Positions 15,084 to 25,004 of a stretch of 64,000 nucleotides of DNA are shown in pieces (position 1 is the first letter of the stretch; each line of letters starts with the position of its first letter). Below the pieces are notes generated by a model. It worked only from the letters and a program-made list of their open reading frames with translations, searched no databases and was not told the DNA's origin. The DNA comes from Ralstonia sp. SET104 (GTDB lineage: Bacteria > Pseudomonadota > Gammaproteobacteria > Burkholderiales > Burkholderiaceae). Made by a program: the position numbers and the translations under genes. The stretch spans positions 62,001-126,000 of the forward strand of contig NZ_BHVX01000002.1 of assembly GCF_003851545.1 (NCBI RefSeq), read 5' to 3'.

Positions 15084-16334
15084 TTGAAATTTCCATACGA
15101 ATGGCAGATCGGCTGGCGGTATACGCGCGCGAGCAAGCGCGCCAGTCGCAACAGCTTCATCTCTTTCATCTCGCTCATTTCCATGCTCGGCATTGCGCTG
15201 GGGGTGGCGGCGCTGATCATCGTGCTCTCGGTCATGAACGGCTTCCAGAAGGAGGTGCGCGACCGCATGCTGTCGGTGTTGGCGCATATCGAGGTGATGG
15301 CGCCGAACAGCTTGCCCGATTGGCAGCGTACCGCCAATGAGGCGATGCAGAACAAGGAAGTCATCGGTGCCGCGCCGTACGTGGGCGCGCAGGCCATGAT
15401 CACGCGTGACGAGGCGGTGCGCGGTGTGCTGCTGCGCGGTGTGTCGCCGGCTGACGAACCGAAGGTGTCAGATATCGCCAAAGACTTCAAGTCGGGCACG
15501 ATTGACGATCTGAAACCCGGTGAATTTGGCATTGCCCTGGGCAGCCAACTGGCCAACGGCCTGGGCGTGCATCAAGGCGACAAGGTTACGCTGGTGGCGC
15601 CGCAGGGCACCATCACCCCGGCCGGCGTGTTGCCGCGCCTTAAACAGTTCACGGTGACGGGCGTGTTTGAATCGGGCCACTACGAGTTCGACAGCTCGCT
15701 GGCGCTGGTCAATGTGGAAGACGCCGAGCGCCTGTTCCGCCTGGACGGCCCAACCGGCGTACGCCTCAAACTGGTCGACATGGACCGCGCGCCGCAGGTG
15801 GCGGAGGCACTGTCACGCACGCTGACGGGCGAGCTGTACATCCGGGACTGGTCGCGCCAGAACCGCAACTGGTTCGCCGCCGTGAAGACCGAGAAGAAGA
15901 TGATGTTCATCATCCTCACGCTCATCATTGCCGTAGCGGCGTTCAACCTGGTGTCCACGCTGGTGATGACGGTGACGGACAAGCAGGCCGACATCGCCAT
16001 TCTGCGCACCATGGGCGCGCAGCCGGCCTCGATCATGAAGATCTTCATCGTGCAGGGCGTGGCGATCGGCTTTATTGGTACGCTGCTGGGCGTGGGTTTC
16101 GGCACGCTCATCGCTTACAACATCGACGTGATCGTGCCTTTCATCGAGCGTCTCTTCCACGTGCAATTCCTGCCACGTGACATCTACTTCATCAGTGAAC
16201 TGCCCTCGGACCCCCGCGTGAACGACATTGCGACCATCGGCATCATTTCCTTCATCCTCGCGTCGGTGGCGACGCTGTATCCGAGCTGGCATGCCTCGCG
16301 CGTGAATCCGGCGGAGGCCCTGCGCTATGAGTGA
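15084..16334 (+). CDS. lolC: Lipoprotein-releasing transporter permease LolC/LolE (LolF type)
   Basis: The 416-residue inner-membrane permease of the Lol system, which extracts outer-membrane lipoproteins for transfer to LolA. The first membrane segment follows [15 protein letters not shown], then comes a large periplasmic MacB-PCD domain. Three further membrane segments ([39 protein letters not shown] and near [20 protein letters not shown]) form the FtsX domain. The start is a TTG (product [15 protein letters not shown]) with GGGGA 7 bp upstream; no ATG fits. Only one permease gene is present, so it probably works as a homodimer (LolF) rather than LolC-LolE. Confidence 0.92.
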   Translation: MKFPYEWQIGWRYTRASKRASRNSFISFISLISMLGIALGVAALIIVLSVMNGFQKEVRDRMLSVLAHIEVMAPNSLPDWQRTANEAMQNKEVIGAAPYVGAQAMITRDEAVRGVLLRGVSPADEPKVSDIAKDFKSGTIDDLKPGEFGIALGSQLANGLGVHQGDKVTLVAPQGTITPAGVLPRLKQFTVTGVFESGHYEFDSSLALVNVEDAERLFRLDGPTGVRLKLVDMDRAPQVAEALSRTLTGELYIRDWSRQNRNWFAAVKTEKKMMFIILTLIIAVAAFNLVSTLVMTVTDKQADIAILRTMGAQPASIMKIFIVQGVAIGFIGTLLGVGFGTLIAYNIDVIVPFIERLFHVQFLPRDIYFISELPSDPRVNDIATIGIISFILASVATLYPSWHASRVNPAEALRYE

Positions 16335-17055
16335 GGCCGTCATGACTTCCATGGAAACGCCGGGCGCAGCGCCCCAGGGTGTGGTGGTGCAGGCAGAGGG
16401 GCTGTCCAAGTCGTTCCGCCAGGGCGGCTTGAACGTCGATGTGCTCAAGGGCGTGGATATCCGTATCGGCGTGGGCGAGAAAGTCGCGATCGTGGGTGCT
16501 TCGGGCTCGGGCAAGAGCACGCTGCTGCATGTGCTGGGCGGGCTGGATGCGCCTACATCGGGTCGCGTGTCTCTGCTCGGCAAGCCTTTCACCGCCATGA
16601 AAGAGCGCGAGCGCAACACGCTGCGCAATCAGGCGCTGGGCTTCGTCTACCAGTTCCATCACTTGCTGCCCGAGTTCACCGCACTGGACAACGTGGCGAT
16701 GCCGTTGCGCATTCGTGGCGTGGAAGAGGCGCAGGCGCGCCACACCGCGCAGGCGATGCTCGAGCGTGTGGGTCTGGGCCCGCGCACGGCGCACCGCCCG
16801 GGCGAGCTGTCCGGCGGCGAGCGTCAGCGCGTGGCAATTGCGCGCGCATTGGTTGGGTCCCCGGCTTGCGTGCTGGCCGACGAACCGACCGGCAATCTTG
16901 ATGACCATACCGCCGGTGAAGTGTTCGGCCTGATGCTTGAACTCACGCGCACGCTGGGCACCAGCTTTGTCATCGTTACGCACGATATCGAACTGGCCGG
17001 CCGGTGCGATCGCATCTTCCGCCTGCGAGACGGCCATCTGCAACAGGAACGCTGA
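16327..17055 (+). CDS. lolD: Lipoprotein-releasing ABC ATPase LolD
   Basis: A 242-residue ATPase that powers the LolF permease. Walker [10 protein letters not shown], the Q-loop region [18 protein letters not shown] (a LolD/MacB signature), ABC signature [15 protein letters not shown], Walker [12 protein letters not shown] and the switch His in VTHD are all intact. The start codon lies inside the last codons of the permease gene (8-bp overlap), so translation is coupled. A second Met (residue 5) is an alternative start. Confidence 0.95.
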   Translation: MSEAVMTSMETPGAAPQGVVVQAEGLSKSFRQGGLNVDVLKGVDIRIGVGEKVAIVGASGSGKSTLLHVLGGLDAPTSGRVSLLGKPFTAMKERERNTLRNQALGFVYQFHHLLPEFTALDNVAMPLRIRGVEEAQARHTAQAMLERVGLGPRTAHRPGELSGGERQRVAIARALVGSPACVLADEPTGNLDDHTAGEVFGLMLELTRTLGTSFVIVTHDIELAGRCDRIFRLRDGHLQQER

Positions 17056-17138
17056 TCGGGGCGGCATGATCGGAAAAGGCGGATTCCAGAACGCCGCTCT
17101 TTCCGGTACGTTGCCGTTTTGCCAACGCAGAGCCGACC

Positions 17139-17951
17139 ATGTGGATCGACACCCATTGCCATCTCGACGCCAGCGACTTTGATACCGACCGTGACGCTGT
17201 CGTAGCCCAGGCGCATGCGGCGGGTGTCGACCACATTGTCGTGCCTGCCGTGGCGCGCTGGAATTTCGACACGGTGCGCGCACTGGCTTCTCAGCATGCT
17301 GGCTGCAGTTATGCGCTGGGCATTCATCCGATCTATGCCGCACAAGCCAGTGACGATGATCTGGTTGAATTGCGGCGCCAGGTGGCGGCATCAATGGATG
17401 ACCCGCGCTTTGTGGCCGTTGGTGAGATCGGGCTCGATTTCTTCATTCCCAACCACGATGTTGAGCGGCAGAACGCCGTTTTTCGCGCGCAACTGCGTAT
17501 CGCGCGGGAATTCGATTTGCCCGTCCTGATGCACGTGCGCAAGTCGCAGGACCAGGTGCGTAGTGCTGCCGCCAAGGCGGGGGTCCGTGGCATTGCGCAT
17601 GCGTTCAATGGCAGCCCGGAGCAGGCGCATCGCTTTGTTGATGCCGGCTTCAAGCTGGGGTTTGGTGGCGTTTTCACCTTCTCGCGCGCCAATCGCGTGC
17701 GCCGGCTGGCCGCCGAGATGCCGATCGAGTCGATCGTGCTGGAAACCGACGCGCCCGACCTCGCGCCCGCATGGCTGGCCGCCGACCAGTTTGGCGAGCA
17801 GGCCGGTGTGCGCAATGTGCCGGCAGAAGTGGCGCGCGTTGCCGGTGCGATGGCGCGACTGCGCGGCATCACCATCGAGGCGCTGGCCGACCAGGCGCGC
17901 CGCAATAGCATCGAGGCCATTCCTCGCTTGGCAGCCCTGTTGCAAGCCTGA
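17139..17951 (+). CDS. TatD-family metal-dependent hydrolase
   Basis: A 270-residue TIM-barrel hydrolase of the TatD/YcfH/YjjV group (3'-5' DNA/RNA exonuclease-type). The N-terminal DTHCHLDASDF holds the metal-binding HxH. VGEIGLDFF, a His in LMHVRKSQD, GIAHAFNGSPEQA and the late ETDAPDLAP with its catalytic Asp are all present. Target is probably nucleic-acid ends or D-aminoacyl compounds. It lies in the same direction as lolD and comEC, with 83 bp and 9 bp gaps. Confidence 0.9.
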   Translation: MWIDTHCHLDASDFDTDRDAVVAQAHAAGVDHIVVPAVARWNFDTVRALASQHAGCSYALGIHPIYAAQASDDDLVELRRQVAASMDDPRFVAVGEIGLDFFIPNHDVERQNAVFRAQLRIAREFDLPVLMHVRKSQDQVRSAAAKAGVRGIAHAFNGSPEQAHRFVDAGFKLGFGGVFTFSRANRVRRLAAEMPIESIVLETDAPDLAPAWLAADQFGEQAGVRNVPAEVARVAGAMARLRGITIEALADQARRNSIEAIPRLAALLQA

Positions 17952-17960
17952 GGCTGGCGC

Positions 17961-20483
17961 ATGCGTTTGGGGTTGATTGGCTTTGTTGCGGGCTGCATGG
18001 CATTGCAGATGCAGGCGACGCTGGTGCCGGTGTGGCAGCCGCTGGGGGCTCTGTCGCTCTGCCTGCTACTGGCGGTGGGTGCGCGGCGCAGGCTAACGCT
18101 GTTTCCGCTATTACTTGCCGCCAGCGCCATGACGGCGGGCTTTGGCTGGAGCGATTGGCGCGCGCAACAGCGCATGTCTGTAGCGCTCGCCCCCGCGTGG
18201 GAAGGCAAGGACATCCTCGCGACCGGCGTGGTGGCCGAGCTGCCGCAAATCGGCGATGACGCCACGCGCTTTCTCTTCCAGATCGAATCCAGCGACGCCG
18301 GCGATGCAGTGCCGCCACGCGTGCGCCTGTCGTGGTACGGCACGCGCGGTTGGGGTAGGTCAGGCGAGAAAAATGCCGCGCGCGGCCGGCGTGCCGGCAT
18401 CCCTGATCTGCAGCCCGGCCAGCGCTGGAAACTCACGCTGCGTATGAAGCGCCCGCACAGCCTGACCAACCCCGGCGGTTTCGATGGCGAGTACGCGATG
18501 CTGGCCGACAACATCCGCGCCACTGGCTACGTGCGCACGGGCAAGCGCGCTCAGAACATCGCATTGGACGAGGCGGGCAGCGGCTTTGGCATTGGCGTGG
18601 AACGGTGGCGAGCCAGCGTGCGAGGCCGCATCCTCGCGGCGTTGCCCGATGCGCGCTATGCGCCTGTCATCGCTGCGCTTGTGGTGGGTGATCAGAGCGG
18701 CATCGCCCGCGACGACTGGGAGCTGTTCCGCCGCACCGGCATCAGCCACCTCGTCAGCATTTCGGGGCTGCACATCACGATGATCGCGGGGCTTTTTGCT
18801 GCGCTCTGGATGGCGTTATGGCGCCGCTCGTTCGGGCTCGCGCGCTGGCTGCGCACGCCGTTGCCGCTGCGCATGCCGACCCCGCGCGCGGGCGCCATCG
18901 CGGCGATGCTGGCAGCCTTCGGCTATTGCCTGCTGGCCGGGATGGGCGTACCGGCGCAGCGCACGCTGCTGATGCTGTCTACCGTGGTCATCGCCCGGCT
19001 GACCGACCGCAATGTGCCGGCCAGCCTGTCGCTGTGCTGGGCGGCCGCTGTGGTGGCGGTGGTCGACCCGTGGGCGGTCATGTCAGCGGGGTTCTGGCTG
19101 TCGTTCGGCGCGGTGGCAGTCATCTTCATCGCGGCGCAGATGGTGCTTGACGGCCGCCGCAACGGCGAAGCAAACGGTTTGTTTGCGCGCGCCCAGCGCG
19201 GGTTGGCGGGCGGCACGCGTATTCAATTGGCCGTCACGTTCGGCTTGTTGCCGCTGACTTTGCTGTTGTTTCAACAGACGTCGGTGGTGTCCGCAGCGGC
19301 CAACGGGCTGGCGATTCCCGCAGTAAGTTTCGTGACGACGCCGCTGGCGCTGATTGGCGCGGCACTCCCTGATCCGCTTGCGCAGCCGGTGCTGGCGTTG
19401 GCCGAAGCGAGCTTCAGTTGGCTGGTTGTTTGGCTCGAATGGCTGGCGAGGCCGACCTGGTCGGTGTGGGTTGCGCCGGTCGCGCCTGCGTGGGCGTTGC
19501 TGCTGTCGATGGCCGGCGTGGCGCTGTTGTTGTTGCCCGGTGGCCTGCGCGCGTGGGCATGGCGGGCGCAAGGGGCCTTGCTCCTTTTGCCGATGGTGCT
19601 GGCGCGCCTGCCTGTGCCACTGCCTGGCGAATTCCGCCTTGTAGCGTTTGATATCGGCCAGGGCGCCGCAGCGCTGGTCGAGACGGCCAACCATCGTCTT
19701 CTGTTCGATACCGGCCCCCGCTACGGCGGCCACGCCGATGCCGCCGCCCGCGTCATCACCCCCTACCTGAGCGGGCATGGCATGGACTCGCTCGACACCC
19801 TCGTCATCAGTCATGAAGACAGTGACCACGCAGGCGGCACCAAAACCGTGATCGAGGCAGTGCCGGTGCGCACTATGTTGGCGTCTTTGCCGCAGGGACA
19901 TGCGCTGCGCAGCGTGGCCGGTGCCCACGATATTCGCTTCGCCGATTGCTTGGCTGGGCAGACGTGGACGTGGGATGGCGTGGTCTTCGAAGTGCTGCAT
20001 CCGGTGCACATGCCCGCCGACGGTGCGCGCATGACCAGCAACGCACGCAGTTGCGTGCTGCGCATCGGCAATGGCCGGCACGCCGCGCTGCTCACCGGCG
20101 ACATTGATGCTGCCCAGGAAACCGCGCTGCTCGCCCGCGAGACCCCTGAACGGCTGATGGCAGATATCTTGCTTGTGCCGCACCACGGCAGCAAGACGAG
20201 CTCCAGCGGTGCGTTCTTGGACGCGGTTTCTCCGCAGGTGGCGGTTTTCCAGGTCGGCTACCGCAACCGGTACGGCCATCCGCATCCCCAGGTATGGCAG
20301 CGCTATGTGGCGCGCGATATCGACGGTTTGCGTACGGACAAGACTGGTGCCGTCGTCATCCAGACCGACGGCGATGCGCTGGACGTTCAGACTGCGCGCA
20401 CCATGCGGCGGCGGTACTGGTCTTCCGCGCAGGAGGTGGAACCCCTGGCAACGGCCGCCGGCGCTCTCGACGCCCAGCCGTAA
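17961..20483 (+). CDS. comEC: ComEC/Rec2 DNA-uptake channel
   Basis: An 840-residue inner-membrane protein that carries single-stranded DNA into the cytoplasm during natural transformation. An N-terminal pair of membrane segments and an OB-like periplasmic domain (DUF4131) come first. The Competence domain follows, with GISHLVSISGLHITMIAGL and GYCLLAGMGVPAQRTLLML. The C-terminal metallo-beta-lactamase domain has FDIGQGAAALVET, ISHEDSDHAGG and LLVPHHGSKTSSS. All three parts are intact, consistent with a naturally competent species. It begins 9 bp after the TatD gene. Confidence 0.95.
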   Translation: MRLGLIGFVAGCMALQMQATLVPVWQPLGALSLCLLLAVGARRRLTLFPLLLAASAMTAGFGWSDWRAQQRMSVALAPAWEGKDILATGVVAELPQIGDDATRFLFQIESSDAGDAVPPRVRLSWYGTRGWGRSGEKNAARGRRAGIPDLQPGQRWKLTLRMKRPHSLTNPGGFDGEYAMLADNIRATGYVRTGKRAQNIALDEAGSGFGIGVERWRASVRGRILAALPDARYAPVIAALVVGDQSGIARDDWELFRRTGISHLVSISGLHITMIAGLFAALWMALWRRSFGLARWLRTPLPLRMPTPRAGAIAAMLAAFGYCLLAGMGVPAQRTLLMLSTVVIARLTDRNVPASLSLCWAAAVVAVVDPWAVMSAGFWLSFGAVAVIFIAAQMVLDGRRNGEANGLFARAQRGLAGGTRIQLAVTFGLLPLTLLLFQQTSVVSAAANGLAIPAVSFVTTPLALIGAALPDPLAQPVLALAEASFSWLVVWLEWLARPTWSVWVAPVAPAWALLLSMAGVALLLLPGGLRAWAWRAQGALLLLPMVLARLPVPLPGEFRLVAFDIGQGAAALVETANHRLLFDTGPRYGGHADAAARVITPYLSGHGMDSLDTLVISHEDSDHAGGTKTVIEAVPVRTMLASLPQGHALRSVAGAHDIRFADCLAGQTWTWDGVVFEVLHPVHMPADGARMTSNARSCVLRIGNGRHAALLTGDIDAAQETALLARETPERLMADILLVPHHGSKTSSSGAFLDAVSPQVAVFQVGYRNRYGHPHPQVWQRYVARDIDGLRTDKTGAVVIQTDGDALDVQTARTMRRRYWSSAQEVEPLATAAGALDAQP

Positions 20484-20588
20484 AACTTGCTGGCTCAACG
20501 GGTTGGCCCCATTGTGGGGGTCAAAACCGCTGTGCTATAAAAACCACGTGCCGCGTACATCGCGCGGCGCCGTCAGGGGGAGAAAAGC

Positions 20589-22073
20589 ATGGCAGTCCGG
20601 TTCTACGATGAAATGCTTAACTGGCATGACGGCGGCCGCAGCCCCCATGCCGCCGAGCCGGCCCCGGCAGCGCTTGTCCAGCAGGGCGAGGTGCGCGGCC
20701 ACTACGGACGTTTCGCCGAATGGCTGGGCGCGCAGTCCGCCACCACGCTGCAGAACAAGCGTGCCGAGGCTGACCTCATCTTCCGCCGCGTCGGCATCAC
20801 CTTCGCTGTCTATGGCGACAAAGATGAATCGAACAGCGGCACCGAGCGCACGATCCCGTTCGACATCATCCCGCGCATCTTCCCGGCCAACGAATGGGCC
20901 AAACTCGAGCGCGGACTGCGCCAGCGCGTGGACGCGCTCAACCGCTTCCTGCATGACATTTATCACGAGCAGAACATCCTGCGCGCAGGCGTGATCCCGC
21001 CTGACCAGATCTATAACAACGCGCAATACCGCCCCGATATGCTTGGCGTGAACGTGCCACGCGACATCTACGCGCACGTGGCCGGTATCGACATCGTGCG
21101 TGCAGGCGAGGGCGAGTTCTACGTGCTCGAAGACAACCTGCGCGTGCCGTCGGGTGTGTCGTACATGCTGGAAAACCGCAAGATGATGATGCGGCTGTTT
21201 CCCGAGCTGTTCGCGCGCAATCGTGTTGCGCCCGTCGCGCATTACCCGGACATGCTGCTCGACATGCTGCGCAGCGTATCGCCGCAAAACATTGCCGACC
21301 CGACCGTGGTGGTGCTCACACCGGGCATGTACAACTCGGCGTATTTCGAGCATGCGTTCCTGGCCCAGCAGATGGGCGTGGAGTTGGTGGAAGGTCACGA
21401 CCTTTTCGTGCAGGACGATCATCTCTACATGCGCACTACGCAGGGCCCGCAGCGAATCGACGTGATCTACCGCCGTGTTGATGACGACTTCCTCGACCCG
21501 CTGGTGTTTCGCCCGGATTCCTCGCTGGGTGCGGCGGGGCTGCTGTCGGTCTATCGCGCGGGTAACGTCACCATCTGCAATGCCATCGGCACCGGCGTGG
21601 CGGATGACAAGTCGATCTATCCGTACGTGCCGGAGATGATCCGCTTCTATCTGGACGAAGAGCCGATCCTCAACAACGTGCCGACGTACATGTGCCGCCG
21701 GCCCGATGACCTGCAATACGTGCTCGACCACATGGGCGAATTGGTGGTGAAGGAGACGCACGGTGCCGGTGGCTACGGCATGCTGGTCGGCCCGGCCGCC
21801 ACGCAGGAAGAGATTGCTGCCTTCCGCGAGGTCGTTAAGGCACGCCCCGATCAGTACATAGCCCAACCGACGCTGGCGCTGTCCACCTGCCCGACGTACG
21901 TGGAAGCCGGCATCGCGCCTCGCCACATCGATCTGCGCCCGTTTGTGCTGTCAGGCAAGGACGTGCGCATGGTGCCGGGTGGTCTGACGCGCGTGGCGCT
22001 GAGGGCGGGCTCGCTGGTGGTCAACTCGTCGCAGGGCGGCGGGACGAAGGATACGTGGGTGCTGGAGCGCTGA
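20589..22073 (+). CDS. Circularly permuted ATP-grasp protein
   Basis: A 494-residue protein of the permuted ATP-grasp type 2 family (DUF404/DUF407, COG2308). Characteristic segments are VYGDKDESNSGTERTIPFDIIPRI, FLHDIYHEQNIL, FYVLEDNLRVPSGVSYMLENR, YNSAYFEHAFLAQQMGVELVEG and VVKETHGAGGYGMLVGP, the last being the glycine-rich ATP loop. Family members are predicted peptide-bond-forming ligases. GGGGGAG stands 9 bp before the ATG. It opens a run with alpha-E, transglutaminase and Anbu genes, a conserved association thought to make and break a peptide tag or small peptide. No substrate is known. Confidence 0.92.
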   Translation: MAVRFYDEMLNWHDGGRSPHAAEPAPAALVQQGEVRGHYGRFAEWLGAQSATTLQNKRAEADLIFRRVGITFAVYGDKDESNSGTERTIPFDIIPRIFPANEWAKLERGLRQRVDALNRFLHDIYHEQNILRAGVIPPDQIYNNAQYRPDMLGVNVPRDIYAHVAGIDIVRAGEGEFYVLEDNLRVPSGVSYMLENRKMMMRLFPELFARNRVAPVAHYPDMLLDMLRSVSPQNIADPTVVVLTPGMYNSAYFEHAFLAQQMGVELVEGHDLFVQDDHLYMRTTQGPQRIDVIYRRVDDDFLDPLVFRPDSSLGAAGLLSVYRAGNVTICNAIGTGVADDKSIYPYVPEMIRFYLDEEPILNNVPTYMCRRPDDLQYVLDHMGELVVKETHGAGGYGMLVGPAATQEEIAAFREVVKARPDQYIAQPTLALSTCPTYVEAGIAPRHIDLRPFVLSGKDVRMVPGGLTRVALRAGSLVVNSSQGGGTKDTWVLER

Positions 22074-22132
22074 TTGGAGTCTGACGGGCTCGCAATTGCA
22101 ATCGACATAAACGAATACCCATAGGAAACGCC

Positions 22133-23083
22133 ATGCTCAGCCGCACCGCAGATCACCTCTTCTGGATGGCGCGCTACACCGAACGCGCCGAGAACACCGC
22201 CCGCATGCTCGACGTGAACTACCAGACTTCGCTGCTGCCGCAATCGGCGGAAGTGGCGGAGCAGGGCTGGTGGGCGATGCTCGATATCTCTGAACTTACG
22301 CAGGTGTTTGACGAGCGCTACGGCCTGCTCTCGCGCGATGACGTGATCGATTTCATGGTCCGTGACATGACCAATCCGTCGTCGATCATGAGCTGCCTGC
22401 GCGGCGCGCGCGAGAACGCCCGCGCCGTGCGCGGCTCCATCACGACCGAGGTGTGGGAGACCATCAACACCACCTGGTTGGATGTGCAGCGGCTGATCGC
22501 CGAGGGCATGCTGCGCGATGATCCGTCGCAATTCTTCGAGTGGGTGAAGTTCCGCTCGCACCTGTCGCGCGGCGTGCAGGTCGGCACCATGCTGACGGAC
22601 GACGCGTTCCACTTCATGCGCCTGGGCACCTTCCTGGAGCGTGCTGATAACACCGCACGGTTGCTCGACGTGAAGTTCCAGTCCACCCCCACGCGCGACG
22701 AAGCCGCCGCCGAGCAGGGCGACTTCTATCATTGGGCTGCCACGCTGCGCTCTGTTTCGGGCTTCGAGGTCTACCGCAAGATCTATCGCAACATCATCAC
22801 GCCGACGCGCGTGGCGGAGCTGCTGATTTTGCGCAGCGACATGCCGCGCTCCCTGTTGGCCAGCATGGACGAAGTGGTCGACATTCTCTCTACCGTGCGT
22901 AACAGCCAGTCGGCGGAGACGGAGCGTCGCGCTGGTAAACTGCACGCCGACCTGCGGTACGCCCGCATCGACGATATTTTTGCGGTTGGCCTGCATGCAT
23001 GGCTGACCAACTTCCTGGAGCGGATTGGCGACCTGGGCAACGGCATCAGCCAGGATTTCCTGGTGCCGCTTGAGGCGGCTTGA
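22133..23083 (+). CDS. Alpha-E domain protein (DUF403)
   Basis: A 316-residue, all-helical protein of the alpha-E family (COG2307). It starts with the diagnostic MLSRTADHLFWMARYTERAENTARML. Further conserved pieces are DDVIDFMVRD, CLRGARENARAVRGSIT, FHFMRLGTFLERADNTARLLD and RLAGKLHADLRY-like C-terminal helices. The two ERAxNTAR motifs repeat, suggesting an internal duplication. It nearly always occurs next to the permuted ATP-grasp protein and may be its partner or a peptidase subunit. AGGAAA lies before the ATG. Confidence 0.92.
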   Translation: MLSRTADHLFWMARYTERAENTARMLDVNYQTSLLPQSAEVAEQGWWAMLDISELTQVFDERYGLLSRDDVIDFMVRDMTNPSSIMSCLRGARENARAVRGSITTEVWETINTTWLDVQRLIAEGMLRDDPSQFFEWVKFRSHLSRGVQVGTMLTDDAFHFMRLGTFLERADNTARLLDVKFQSTPTRDEAAAEQGDFYHWAATLRSVSGFEVYRKIYRNIITPTRVAELLILRSDMPRSLLASMDEVVDILSTVRNSQSAETERRAGKLHADLRYARIDDIFAVGLHAWLTNFLERIGDLGNGISQDFLVPLEAA

Positions 23084-23152
23084 CGTGCGGACATTCGTGC
23101 AGGGCATCGTGCACACAACGGGGCGCCGCTTTCGGGTGGCGCACGTGTCATC

Positions 23153-23998
23153 GTGAAATACCAAATTCGACATACGACGGTCTACCGTTATGCCGAGCCG
23201 CTGCGCCACAGCGTGCATGAGCTACGGTTGACGCCTCGCAGCGGCGCGCTGCAACAGGTGGATAGCTGGCAGATCCATGCGCCCGGCAACCTTACGCGCG
23301 CCACCGACGGCTTTGGCAACGTCGTCCATCACTTCACGCTCGGCAATCGCACGGAAGACGTCATCATCGACGCGCGCGGCGTTGTCGAGGCATTTCCCGC
23401 CGGCACGCCCGGCAGCCAACGTTTTACAGATGCGCCGGGGGAAGGGCGCTATCGTGTTTCGCCGTTGTACTTTCTGAGCGACACTCCGCTGACTTCCGCG
23501 CCGCCCGAGATGGTCACCTTTGCGCATGAGCACGCGCTGGCGCGCGGCGATGCAGAATCCGCAGTGCGTCTGGCGCAAGCGATCGCCAAGCGCGTGCGCT
23601 ACAAGCCCAACACCACCCACGTCGGCACGACCGCAGCCGAGGCGTTTGGCCTGGGCACAGGGGTATGCCAAGACCAGGCGCAGGTGATGGTCGCGTGCTG
23701 CCGGGCACTGGGTGTGCCGGCGCGTTACGTCAGCGGCTACTTCTATGCAGTGGGCGAAGAAGACCTCGCCAGCCACGCCTGGGCTGACGTTTGCCTCGAT
23801 GCCGAATCGCACACGTGGTGCAGCATCGACGTGACCCATCAATGTTTTACCGATGCGCGCCACATCCGGCTGGCGGTCGGACGCGACTACCAGTCCGCCG
23901 CGCCCGTTCGCGGTGTGCGGCAGGGCGGGGGTGCCGAGACGCTGGATGTCAGCATTTCCATCGAGCCACTGCCCGCCGAGGCTGCCGAGGTGAATTGA
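23153..23998 (+). CDS. Transglutaminase-like cysteine protease
   Basis: A 281-residue protein with an N-terminal beta domain (MKYQIRHTTVYRYAEPLRHSVHELRLTPR, bacterial transglutaminase-like N) and a papain-like transglutaminase core. The catalytic triad is visible: Cys172 in GTGVCQDQAQV, His208 in ASHAWADVC and Asp226 in CSIDVTH. Relatives in this gene context are predicted peptidases or amide-forming enzymes. The start is a GTG; no in-frame ATG fits the family's N terminus. No signal peptide is present, so it should act in the cytoplasm with its neighbours. Confidence 0.9.
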   Translation: MKYQIRHTTVYRYAEPLRHSVHELRLTPRSGALQQVDSWQIHAPGNLTRATDGFGNVVHHFTLGNRTEDVIIDARGVVEAFPAGTPGSQRFTDAPGEGRYRVSPLYFLSDTPLTSAPPEMVTFAHEHALARGDAESAVRLAQAIAKRVRYKPNTTHVGTTAAEAFGLGTGVCQDQAQVMVACCRALGVPARYVSGYFYAVGEEDLASHAWADVCLDAESHTWCSIDVTHQCFTDARHIRLAVGRDYQSAAPVRGVRQGGGAETLDVSISIEPLPAEAAEVN

Positions 23999-24081
23999 GT
24001 ATCGCTTCCAAGCGCGCGGATGGGTTCCGATCGGCGCGCTAGAATGCTTTCAACCCACCGTTGCCGCTTTTCGTTTCGCCC

Positions 24082-24984
24082 ATGACTTATTGCGTCGCCA
24101 TGCGCCTGGACGCAGGCCTTGTTTTCCTGTCCGACTCCCGCACCAACGCGGGCGTCGACGCCATTTCCACGTTCCGCAAAATGACCGTCTTCGAGCGCGA
24201 AGGCGATCGTGTCATGGTGCTGCTGACGGCAGGCAATCTCGCCATCAGCCAGGCCGTGCGCCAAGTGCTGGCCGAGGCGCGCGACAAGCCGCGCTCGCTG
24301 TGGACGGCACGGGACATGTTCGAGGCCGCCACGATCGTTGGCGAGGCCGTGCGCGACGTCTATGACCGCGACGCCGCCGCACTGGCCAAAGCCAAGATCG
24401 ATTTCAACGTCAGCATTATCTTTGGTGGGCAGATCGGCGAGGAGCGCCCGCGCCTGTTCAATGTCTACGCGGCGGGCAATTTCATTGAAGCCACGCCCGA
24501 GAACTGTTATTTCCAGATCGGCGAGGCCAAGTACGGCAAGCCGATCATCGATCGCGTGGTCAGCCCGGCGCTGCCGCTGGACGAAGCTGCCAAATGCGCA
24601 CTGATCTCGATGGATTCGACGCTGAAGTCGAATATTTCGGTGGGCTTGCCGCTTGATCTGCTGGTCTACGAGGCTGACTCGTTGCGCGTGACGCGCTTTG
24701 TCGCCATCGACGAAGAGAACCCGTATTTCGCGATGATTCGCGGCACGTGGGGCAAGCGCCTGCGCCAGGTGTTTGCCGAGATCGACGATCCGGATTGGGA
24801 GGCCAGTACGTCGCCGTTGCATCCGCTGCGCCGCGAAGGGCACCCTTCCATCGAGGTCGAGCCCGTACGCATTGCACCGCCCGCCGCGGACGCGCCTGCT
24901 ATGCCGCAACGCGCACCGGGCCCCGCGTTGGAGCAGGTGTCCACGATCCAGCGCGTGGCAGGCGGATCGCAGAAGTCGCACTGA
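24082..24984 (+). CDS. Anbu, proteasome-like peptidase
   Basis: A 300-residue Ntn-hydrolase of the Anbu (ancestral beta subunit) family. After Met removal the chain begins T1-Y-C-V, with catalytic Thr1 at the new N terminus, Asp17 in LSDSRTNAG and Lys32 near the position of proteasomal Lys33. I chose the ATG at 24082 because it exposes this Thr; an in-frame frame 21 bp longer would bury it. The proteasome fold runs to about residue 240, followed by a Pro/Ala-rich tail. Anbu forms open helical oligomers in other species, and its substrate is unknown. Confidence 0.9.
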   Translation: MTYCVAMRLDAGLVFLSDSRTNAGVDAISTFRKMTVFEREGDRVMVLLTAGNLAISQAVRQVLAEARDKPRSLWTARDMFEAATIVGEAVRDVYDRDAAALAKAKIDFNVSIIFGGQIGEERPRLFNVYAAGNFIEATPENCYFQIGEAKYGKPIIDRVVSPALPLDEAAKCALISMDSTLKSNISVGLPLDLLVYEADSLRVTRFVAIDEENPYFAMIRGTWGKRLRQVFAEIDDPDWEASTSPLHPLRREGHPSIEVEPVRIAPPAADAPAMPQRAPGPALEQVSTIQRVAGGSQKSH

Positions 24985-25004
24985 ACCCGATACAGGACCT
25001 CGCG

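Noticed and set aside
24747-25004. N-terminal extension of the alpha/beta hydrolase
   Set aside because: It overlaps the Anbu gene in another frame; the family N terminus starts at 25005.
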